Positions 26,813 through 33,342 of a stretch of 33,342 nucleotides of DNA are shown piece by piece. The stretch lies in contig JAKALB010000017.1 in NCBI GenBank assembly GCA_021813365.1, forward strand, positions 1 through 33,342. Direction: 5' to 3'. Every line of letters starts with the position of its first letter. Positions within the stretch are counted from its first letter, which is position 1. Source of the stretch: Pseudomonadota bacterium. GTDB taxonomy: Bacteria; Pseudomonadota; Alphaproteobacteria; Rhodobacterales; Rhodobacteraceae. A model generated the notes under the pieces. The model was given only the letters and a program-made list of their open reading frames with translations, was not told the origin of the DNA and searched no databases. Made by a program: the position numbers and the translations under genes.

Positions 26813-28032
26813 GAATCCGCCCCGGCCAACGCCTTGTTCAGGTATTCGTCGACCTTTTCCAGAAAGCCGATCGTGGTCAGCCACTTCTGATCGGGGCCGA
26901 CCAGCAGGGCCAGATCCTTGGTCATGTAGCCATCCTCGACCGCCTGCACCGTCACCTGTTCCAGCGTGGTGGCAAACCGCATCAACTGCGCATTGCCGTC
27001 CAGCTTGGCACGGTGCTTCAGCCCTCCGGTCCAGGCATAGATCGACGCGATCGAGTTGGTCGACGTGGCCTTGCCCTTCTGATGTTCGCGGTAGTGCCGC
27101 GTCACGGTGCCATGCGCCGCCTCTGCCTCGACGATCTTGCCATCGGGGGTCATCAGCACCGAAGTCATCAGCCCCAGCGAGCCGAAGCCCTGGGCCACCG
27201 TATCGGATTGCACGTCGCCGTCATAATTCTTGCAGGCCCAGACATAGCCGCCCGACCATTTCAGGGCCGAGGCCACCATGTCGTCGATCAGCCGGTGTTC
27301 ATAGGTGATGCCGGCGGCCTTGAACTTGTCCTCGAACTCTTCGGCATAGACCTTGGCAAACAGATCCTTGAAGCGCCCGTCATAGGCCTTGAGAATCGTG
27401 TTCTTGGTCGACAGATAGACCGGCCAACCCTTCACCAGGCCATAGTTCAGCGCGGCGCGGGCAAAATCGATGATCGAATCGTCCAGGTTGTACATGCCCA
27501 TCACCACGCCGGGCGAGGGGGCGTTGAACACCTCGCGTTCGATGACGGTGCCGTCTTCGCCGACGAATTTCAGCGTCAGCTTGCCCTTCGAGGGAAAGTG
27601 GAAATCCGTGGCGCGATACTGATCGCCATAGGCGTGGCGGCCGATCACGATCGGGCGGGTCCAGCCCGGCACCAGCCGTGGCACGTTCCGGCAGATGATC
27701 GGCTCGCGGAAGATCACGCCGCCCAGAATGTTGCGGATCGTGCCGTTCGGCGACTTCCACATCTGCTTCAGATTGAATTCCTCGACCCGCGCCTCATCGG
27801 GCGTGATGGTCGCGCATTTCACGCCGACGCCGTATTTCTGGATCGCCAGCGCCGCATCGACGGTGATCTGGTCATTGGTGCGATCGCGTTCCTCGATGCT
27901 CAGGTCGTAATACTTCAGATCGATGTCGAGATAGGGCAGGATCAGCTTCTTCTTGATGAAATCCCAGATGATCCGGGTCATCTCGTCGCCGTCAAGTTCG
28001 ACAACGGGGTTTGCCACCTTGATCTTCGTCAT
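26800..28032 (-). CDS. icd: NADP-dependent isocitrate dehydrogenase
   Basis: The 410-residue cytoplasmic enzyme oxidises isocitrate to 2-oxoglutarate and CO2 with NADP in the TCA cycle. It is of the eukaryote-like dimeric type ([23 protein letters not shown] at the start), not the E. coli type. Substrate residues are in [10 protein letters not shown] near residue 93. The metal-binding Asp residues lie in the [12 protein letters not shown] and [10 protein letters not shown] regions, and the NADP loop is [17 protein letters not shown]. It is complete. A small inverted repeat lies upstream at 28098-28113. Confidence 0.97.
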   Translation of the reverse strand: MTKIKVANPVVELDGDEMTRIIWDFIKKKLILPYLDIDLKYYDLSIEERDRTNDQITVDAALAIQKYGVGVKCATITPDEARVEEFNLKQMWKSPNGTIRNILGGVIFREPIICRNVPRLVPGWTRPIVIGRHAYGDQYRATDFHFPSKGKLTLKFVGEDGTVIEREVFNAPSPGVVMGMYNLDDSIIDFARAALNYGLVKGWPVYLSTKNTILKAYDGRFKDLFAKVYAEEFEDKFKAAGITYEHRLIDDMVASALKWSGGYVWACKNYDGDVQSDTVAQGFGSLGLMTSVLMTPDGKIVEAEAAHGTVTRHYREHQKGKATSTNSIASIYAWTGGLKHRAKLDGNAQLMRFATTLEQVTVQAVEDGYMTKDLALLVGPDQKWLTTIGFLEKVDEYLNKALAGADSWIG

Positions 28033-28097
28033 GTCCGGCCCTCTGCCATGGATTCGCTGGCCAGCGTCTAGCGGAAAAACCGTGTGCGGGAAAGATA

Positions 28098-28113
28098 GTA
28101 TGCAATGGCATAC
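28098..28113. promoter_or_regulatory. Inverted repeat upstream of icd
   Basis: GTATGC and GCATAC, 6-bp perfect arms around AATG, lie 66 bases upstream of the icd start in an otherwise GC-rich gap. This could be an operator or part of the promoter region. Short arms make a chance match possible. The rest of 28033-28186 shows nothing else. Confidence 0.35.
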
Positions 28114-28186
28114 CGAAAAACCTGTGCGCGGCTCTGGCCAATTCTCCGGCTTCGCAGGGGGCCTTCCTGCGCCGGCGGGTGGGTTG

Positions 28187-28882
28187 TCAGTGCGGCAACC
28201 GGTTCTGCAGCAGAGGGCTCAGAACCTCGGGCCGGAAGGGTTCGTCCAGAAACTCCAGCAACGGGCGGGCGGCCTCGACCCCGAGGCGGGCCCAGTCTTC
28301 ATGACGGATCCGCAACACCCGGCCCGGTCGCGCCAGCCGAAAGCTCTGGAACTGCGCCTCGGTCTCGGCGAGCAGGGCATCGACCTGCGCCCTGTCCCAG
28401 GCCTGCCACAGGCCCGAATCCAGAACCTCGGCACGCGGCCGTTCGGTCATGACGATGCGCGCACCGGGAAAGCTGTCCAGCAGGAAATCCAGCAGCGCGG
28501 CCAGTTCCGCGCCCTGCGACGTATAGCGGATTTCCTTGAACCCCAACCAGCGCGTGCCCGGCGGCGGGCGCAGGACATGGGTGACGAAGGCGGCCAGCAG
28601 ATCGGCAGCAAAGGCCTCGGGGTCGGCATTCTGCGCGCCGTGCCAGGGGTCATGCGCCGGGCGCAGGGTCTGGCCCTGTTCGGCCTTCAGTCGCCGCACG
28701 GATGCGACGGCGCGCCAGATACCCTCGATTGCGGCAAAATTCTCGCCTGCGACATGGGCGCCGGACATGGTGTTCAGCACCGCCTGCACCAGGGTCGATC
28801 CGCTGCGGGCATAGCCCACGACAAAGACCGATCCACGCAGCTCGGGCAACAGCGCCGTCAGCCTTTGCCGGATCACCGACAC
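28187..28882 (-). CDS. Sulfotransferase-family protein
   Basis: The 231-residue protein has the PAPS-binding 5' loop [15 protein letters not shown] near residue 22 and the 3'-phosphate motif [15 protein letters not shown] near 150, typical of the sulfotransferase superfamily. The His/Arg-rich C-terminus ([10 protein letters not shown]) also fits. The acceptor is unknown. Start is GTG 28882 or GTG 28876, directly after the stop of the 87-residue gene; the long open frame upstream overlaps that gene in another frame and is not coding. It is unrelated in detail to the sulfotransferase-like gene at 18200. Confidence 0.8.
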   Translation of the reverse strand: MSVIRQRLTALLPELRGSVFVVGYARSGSTLVQAVLNTMSGAHVAGENFAAIEGIWRAVASVRRLKAEQGQTLRPAHDPWHGAQNADPEAFAADLLAAFVTHVLRPPPGTRWLGFKEIRYTSQGAELAALLDFLLDSFPGARIVMTERPRAEVLDSGLWQAWDRAQVDALLAETEAQFQSFRLARPGRVLRIRHEDWARLGVEAARPLLEFLDEPFRPEVLSPLLQNRLPH

Positions 28883-28887
28883 CGGGG

Positions 28888-29151
28888 TCAGTGCCCGGCG
28901 TCCGGCCCGCGCGGCACCTTGGGCGCCGGGCCCTGGCCGCGCCTGGCTTTCAGCGCCTGTTCCAGAAAGGCGCGGCCGCGCCGTTCGGCCAGACGCACCC
29001 GGACCGCCGTCATGAAGGCTTCCTGCATCGTGGGCGAGGAATCGGCCAGCACCTTGCCGACCTTGTCGTAGAACCGGTCGTCGCCCAGTTCGTCCAGGGC
29101 GGCGATCACGTCGCGGGCCAGGGCATGGGCCAGGTCGTCGACCTCGGACAT
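28888..29151 (-). CDS. Small protein of unknown function
   Basis: This 87-residue protein is acidic at the front and basic at the end: MSEVDDLAHALARDVIAAL, then DELGDDRFYDKVGKVLADSSPTMQEAFMTAVRVRLAERR. It is predicted all-helical, with no membrane segment or signal peptide. I do not recognise a family. Real coding is supported by its ATG sharing a base with the stop of the hydrolase gene (TGATG) and by the next gene starting 5 bases after its stop. The C-terminal 20 residues (RRGQGPAPKVPRG) look disordered. Confidence 0.75.
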   Translation of the reverse strand: MSEVDDLAHALARDVIAALDELGDDRFYDKVGKVLADSSPTMQEAFMTAVRVRLAERRGRAFLEQALKARRGQGPAPKVPRGPDAGH

Positions 29152-29810
29152 CAGCGGCTCGCTTCGCCCAGGCGACGCCTGACATAGGCCGAAACCGTGT
29201 CGATCAGCGGTTTCATGTGCAGTTCGTCATCCTTGAAGAAGTGATCGGCCCCCTCGATCTCGGTATGGGTGATCGTGATGCCCTTCTGTTCATGCAGCTT
29301 GCTGACCAGAACCTTGGTATCCTTGGGCGGGGCCACCTTGTCGGCGGTGCCGTTGATGATCAGCCCCGAGGACGGGCAGGGCGCCAGGAACGAAAAGTCA
29401 TACATGTTCGCCGGCGGCGCGACCGAGATGAAGCCGGTGATTTCTGGCCGCCGCATCAGCAGCTGCATGCCGATCCAGGCGCCAAAGCTGAAGCCCGCCA
29501 CCCAGCAGTGCTTGGCGTTCTGGTTCATGGATTGCAGATAGTCGAGCGCCGAAGCCGCATCGCTCAACTCGCCGATGCCCATGTCATATTCGCCCTGGCT
29601 GCGACCGACACCGCGGAAATTGAACCGCAGCACCGAAAAGCCCAGGTTGTAGAAGGCATAATGCAGGTTGTAGACCACCTTGTTGTTCATCGTGCCCCCA
29701 TATTGCGGATGGGGGTGCAGAACGATGGCGATCGGGGCATCGCGGTCCTTCTGCGGGTGATAGCGGCCTTCGAGCCGGCCTTCGGGACCAGCGAAAATCA
29801 CTTCGGGCAT
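29151..29810 (-). CDS. Alpha/beta hydrolase
   Basis: The 219-residue cytoplasmic protein is of the compact alpha/beta hydrolase type. It has the oxyanion-side motif HPHPQYGGTMNNKVV near residue 33, the nucleophile elbow GFSFGAW near 110 and the likely acid and base residues in NGTADKVAPP and GADHFF. It has the size and layout of the small bacterial hydrolases annotated as dienelactone-hydrolase-like; the substrate is unknown. ATG 29810 begins the conserved MPEVIFAGPEGRLEGRY. It is the first gene of a coupled trio with the 87-residue protein and a sulfotransferase, and is divergent from iscR. Confidence 0.88.
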   Translation of the reverse strand: MPEVIFAGPEGRLEGRYHPQKDRDAPIAIVLHPHPQYGGTMNNKVVYNLHYAFYNLGFSVLRFNFRGVGRSQGEYDMGIGELSDAASALDYLQSMNQNAKHCWVAGFSFGAWIGMQLLMRRPEITGFISVAPPANMYDFSFLAPCPSSGLIINGTADKVAPPKDTKVLVSKLHEQKGITITHTEIEGADHFFKDDELHMKPLIDTVSAYVRRRLGEASR

Positions 29811-29859
29811 GTGCGCGCGCCTTGCATTGGCCGGGGATTGTTGACGAAATCGCTCGGCT

Positions 29860-29878
29860 AATTTAGAACCATTCCTGA
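29860..29878. promoter_or_regulatory. AATTTAGAA-N3-TTC element in the iscR/hydrolase intergenic region
   Basis: AATTTAGAA-CCA-TTCCTGA is an AT-rich imperfect inverted repeat in the divergent promoter region, about 110 bases before iscR and 50 before the hydrolase. The same motif with the same spacing recurs at 31263-31281 inside the cysteine desulfurase gene. It may be an iron-responsive site recognised by IscR, but I cannot verify the consensus from memory. Confidence 0.4.
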
Positions 29879-29908
29879 TGACGAGCCGGACAGGGATCCG
29901 CTCGTCAT
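29878..29908. promoter_or_regulatory. Inverted repeat upstream of iscR
   Basis: ATGACGAGC (29878-29886) and GCTCGTCAT (29900-29908) are perfect 9-bp arms with a 13-base spacer that can add three more pairs (GGA/TCC). It lies between two divergent genes, so it is not a terminator of either. It could be an operator or a leader hairpin of the iscR transcript. Confidence 0.45.
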
Positions 29909-29978
29909 GGGTCGGGCTTGAGGTAAGGGCTCGGACCTCTTGCGTCAATGGATTTGAGCGGAAAGGCGTGGCTGGGCG

Positions 29979-30503
29979 ATGAAACTGTCGACCAAGGGGC
30001 GATATGCAATGGTGGCGCTGGCCGATCTCGCCATGGCCGAGGCGCAGGTCGAAAAGGCCGCCGACAGGAGCGCCGACAAGGGGGGCGACAAGGGGGGCGA
30101 CAAGGGCGAGGATCTGATGAGCCTGGCCCAGATTGCCCGCCGCCAGGACATTTCCCTGCCCTATCTGGAACAGTTGTTCGTGAAACTGCGTCGCTCCGGC
30201 CTGGTCGAGGCGGTGCGCGGCCCGGGCGGAGGTTACCGCCTGTCGCGCAGCCCGGATGCGATCCGGGTCAGCGAGATTCTGCAGGCGGTCGAGGAAACCG
30301 TCGATGCCATGCATCAGGGCGCCGGCGCCTCGGGCGGACATTCGGGCACCAGGGCACAGGACCTGGCCAACCGGCTTTGGGAAAGCCTGTCGGCCAATGT
30401 CTATGTGTTTCTGCACCAGACCCGGCTGTCCGACGTGATCCGCGACGAGCTGACCCCCTGTCCGGCCGTGCCGGCCCTGTTGTCGGTGGTGGACGAGGTT
30501 TGA
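29979..30503 (+). CDS. iscR: Rrf2-family iron-sulfur regulator IscR
   Basis: The 174-residue winged-helix regulator is the first gene of an iron-sulfur cluster assembly operon. It begins MKLSTKGRYAMVALADLAM and has the recognition part RRQDISLPYLEQLFVKLRRSGLVEAVRGPGGGYRLSR. The three-cysteine cluster-binding loop of E. coli IscR (Cys 92, 98, 104) is missing: the corresponding stretch [16 protein letters not shown] has no Cys. The only Cys is at 161 (LTPCPAV). Loss of that Cys set is known for Rhodobacterales IscR, so it is a lineage feature rather than decay. A low-complexity insertion from a 12-bp DNA repeat separates the first helix from the HTH. The cysteine desulfurase follows after 68 bases. 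Confidence 0.93.
   Translation: MKLSTKGRYAMVALADLAMAEAQVEKAADRSADKGGDKGGDKGEDLMSLAQIARRQDISLPYLEQLFVKLRRSGLVEAVRGPGGGYRLSRSPDAIRVSEILQAVEETVDAMHQGAGASGGHSGTRAQDLANRLWESLSANVYVFLHQTRLSDVIRDELTPCPAVPALLSVVDEV
30063..30107 (+). repeat. 12-bp tandem repeat in iscR
   Basis: Two exact units of GACAAGGGGGGC (30075-30086, 30087-30098) are flanked by a degenerate unit before and a partial one after. They encode ADKG and GDKG repeats between the N-terminal helix and the DNA-binding helix-turn-helix. Confidence 0.8.
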
Positions 30504-30514
30504 TCGGCAACACG

Positions 30515-30564
30515 GGGGGCCAGCCCCCCGATCCCCCCGGGATATTTGAAGCAAGGCGAAAGGG
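30515..30564 (+). repeat. Probable Rhodobacteraceae intergenic repeat with G/C hairpin
   Basis: GGGGGG-CCAG-CCCCCC (30515-30530) forms a hairpin and is followed by GATCCCCCCGGGATATTTGAA and GCAAGGCGAAA. A G-run hairpin followed by CCCCGGGATATTTGxAxCAAG is a pattern I have seen repeatedly in intergenic regions of Rhodobacteraceae genomes. It lies between iscR and the cysteine desulfurase and reaches almost to the ribosome binding site of the latter. Confidence 0.5.
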
Positions 30565-30571
30565 CAGGGGT

Positions 30572-31615
30572 TTGCGGCGCATCTATCTGGACTGGAACGC
30601 GACAACACCGCTGCGTCCCGAAGCGCGGGCGGCGATGGCCGCGGCCATGGATGTGGCGGGCAACCCTTCGTCGGTGCATGCCGAGGGACGGGCTGCCCGG
30701 GCGCTGATCGAGAAGGCCCGGGCTCAGGTGGCGGCCGCGCTGGGGGCGGAAGGCGCGGATGTGGTTTTCACCAGCGGCGCGACCGAGGCAGCGGCCCTGG
30801 CCCTGGCCGGGCGGGGCCTGCATTGCGCCGGGGTCGAGCACGATGCCGTGGCTGCCTGGTGTGACGTGGATCTGGACGTGGACCGGCAGGGCAGGGTCGC
30901 CGTGCCCGATCCCGGCCGCAGCGCGCTGCAACTGGCCAATTCGGAAACCGGCATCCTGCAGGACCTGCCGCAGGGTCTGGCGGTTTCGGACCTGACCCAG
31001 GCTTTCGGCAAGTTGCCCATCGCCTTCAACTGGCTGGGCTGCGACATGGGGCTGGTCAGCGCGCACAAGCTGGGCGGGCCCAAGGGCGTGGGGGCGCTGG
31101 TGCTGCGCCGCGGTCTGGACGTGCAGCCGGTGCTGCGCGGCGGGGGGCAGGAAATGGGCCGCCGCGCGGGGACCGAAAACCTGATCGGCATCGCCGGATT
31201 CGGCGCCGCCGCCGCGGCCGCCGCGCGGGATCTGGCCGATGGCGTGTGGGAGGAAGTGACGCAATTTAGAAATGTTCTAGATTCAGCATTGTCCTCGCCC
31301 GAATTTGAGACTATTTCAGTCGGGAATAGCGTGGCGCGCCTGCCCAACACCCTCTGCCTGATCGCGCCCGGATGGAAGGGCGAGACCCAGGTGATGGCGA
31401 TGGACCTTGCGGGCTTTGCCATTTCGGCGGGTTCTGCCTGCTCCAGCGGCAAGGTCAGGGCCAGCCGCGTGCTGAAATCGATGGGCTTCACCGCCACGCA
31501 GGCGGCGCAGGCCATTCGCATTTCGCTGGGGCCGGGGGTGACGCGGGCCGATGTGGAGCGTTTTGTCGAGGCCTGGAGCCGGGAATATCGGCGGATTCGG
31601 GCGCGGATGGTGTGA
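30572..31615 (+). CDS. Cysteine desulfurase (NifS/IscS-like)
   Basis: The 347-residue PLP enzyme takes sulfur from cysteine for iron-sulfur cluster assembly. It starts RRIYLDWNATTPLRPEARAAM. It has the PLP contacts TSGATEAAALAL, the Asp/Gln pair in DLTQAFGKLPI and the PLP-binding Lys in SAHKLGGPKG. The catalytic Cys loop is SAGSACSSGKV near residue 290. It is shorter than IscS (about 400), mostly through shorter loops. The start is TTG 30572 with AAGGG 7 bases upstream; the open frame before it overlaps iscR and is not coding. Codons 230-250 (31262-31325) form an AT-rich island with rare codons, unlike the rest of the gene. sufB follows 39 bases after the stop. Confidence 0.9.
   Translation: MRRIYLDWNATTPLRPEARAAMAAAMDVAGNPSSVHAEGRAARALIEKARAQVAAALGAEGADVVFTSGATEAAALALAGRGLHCAGVEHDAVAAWCDVDLDVDRQGRVAVPDPGRSALQLANSETGILQDLPQGLAVSDLTQAFGKLPIAFNWLGCDMGLVSAHKLGGPKGVGALVLRRGLDVQPVLRGGGQEMGRRAGTENLIGIAGFGAAAAAAARDLADGVWEEVTQFRNVLDSALSSPEFETISVGNSVARLPNTLCLIAPGWKGETQVMAMDLAGFAISAGSACSSGKVRASRVLKSMGFTATQAAQAIRISLGPGVTRADVERFVEAWSREYRRIRARMV
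31263..31281. promoter_or_regulatory. AATTTAGAA-N3-TTC element inside the cysteine desulfurase gene
   Basis: AATTTAGAA-ATG-TTCTAGA is a good inverted repeat (TTTAGAA against TTCTAGA, six of seven positions) within coding sequence, about 375 bases upstream of sufB. It repeats the motif in the iscR promoter region and is spelled with unusual codons (CAA, TTT, AGA, CTA). Confidence 0.4.
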
Positions 31616-31654
31616 AGATCGGGGCGCAAGCCATTGGACGAAAAGGGCTGGATC

Positions 31655-33178
<1,524 letters not shown>

Positions 33179-33232
33179 GCTTTCGTGCAATGGACCGTCT
33201 TGAGCCCCATGTGCGTCAAGCCTTCCCGGCAA

Positions 33233-33255
33233 CCCTGTCAAGCCGGCTGACAGGG
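33233..33255 (+). terminator. Hairpin after sufB
   Basis: CCCTGTCA (33233-33240) and TGACAGGG (33248-33255) form a perfect 8-bp stem with a 7-base loop. The right arm runs into the G-rich ribosome binding site of the next gene, so it could act as a terminator or limit translation of that gene. Confidence 0.5.
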
Positions 33256-33265
33256 GGGGCAGGGA

Positions 33266-33342
33266 GTGGCGAATGTTCCGGAGACGGAAAGTTTCCTGCG
33301 GCTGCTTCCGACGGACCGGCCGGGCATTTCCGTCATCCGGCA
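33266..33342 (+). CDS. Start of an unknown gene, cut by the window edge
   Basis: A GTG at 33266 opens a frame of 25 codons to the end of the window (VANVPETESFLRLLPTDRPG and on). A G-run at 33253-33259 lies at a suitable distance as ribosome binding site, and codon choice is GC-rich at third positions as in real genes here. Only the N-terminus is visible and I recognise no family. It does not resemble the start of SufC. An overlapping ATG frame at 33273 gives an Arg/Cys-rich sequence that looks non-coding. Confidence 0.45.
   Translation, partial: MANVPETESFLRLLPTDRPGISVIR

Noticed and set aside
28888-29185. Upstream extension of the sulfotransferase frame over the 87-residue gene
   Set aside because: The extension is Arg/Gly/Pro-rich and the other frame, with overlapping start and stop signals, looks coding.

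Overview
This window is ordinary chromosomal DNA from an alphaproteobacterium, most likely a member of the Rhodobacteraceae/Rhodobacterales. The GC content and third-position GC are very high. The gene neighbourhoods (cckA next to recA-alaS; iscR, cysteine desulfurase and sufB in a row; yajC-secD-secF followed by an Mth938-like gene), a VPLPA-CTERM protein, a cysteine-poor IscR and several TTG/GTG starts all fit that family. I see no phage, insertion sequence, CRISPR array, rRNA or tRNA, and no stretch over about 250 bases without a gene.

Layout. 1-1200: 3' end of an Fe/Mn superoxide dismutase, converging on a LOG-family gene. 1311-8639: co-directional envelope and ribosome genes: a LysM membrane protein, an Atm1-type ABC exporter, a YfgM-like membrane protein, lipoprotein BamB and the ribosome-assembly GTPase Der. 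8854-10143 (minus): serS, divergent from yajC-secD-secF-Mth938-like (10310-13705). 13908-18195: an SDR, an RsmB-type rRNA methyltransferase and the cell-cycle hybrid kinase CckA. A small sulfotransferase-like gene (minus) ends 4 bases from the end of cckA and is divergent from recA-alaS-DUF1330 (18972-23130). 23379-24198: a VPLPA-CTERM protein converging on a very small LuxR-type HTH protein. 24346-28032 (minus): typA, a membrane protein and icd. 28187-29810 (minus): a tight run of alpha/beta hydrolase, an 87-residue unknown and a sulfotransferase. 29979-33178: iscR, cysteine desulfurase, sufB, then the first 25 codons of another gene.

How the genes work together. Two regulatory neighbourhoods stand out. 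First, cckA carries an exact CtrA-type site (TTAA-N7-TTAA) just upstream, and nearby recA has two inverted near-consensus alphaproteobacterial LexA boxes plus a near-consensus CtrA site. The DNA-damage and CckA/CtrA circuits are thus side by side. Second, the iscR-desulfurase-sufB cluster carries the same short AT-rich motif, AATTTAGAA-N3-TTC, in the divergent iscR promoter region and inside the desulfurase coding region, where it coincides with a run of rare codons. The other systems (Sec translocon accessory complex, BAM lipoprotein, tRNA synthetases, TCA-cycle isocitrate dehydrogenase) are conserved housekeeping functions. I did not find a convincing undescribed multi-gene system. The findings below are regulatory or small-scale observations.
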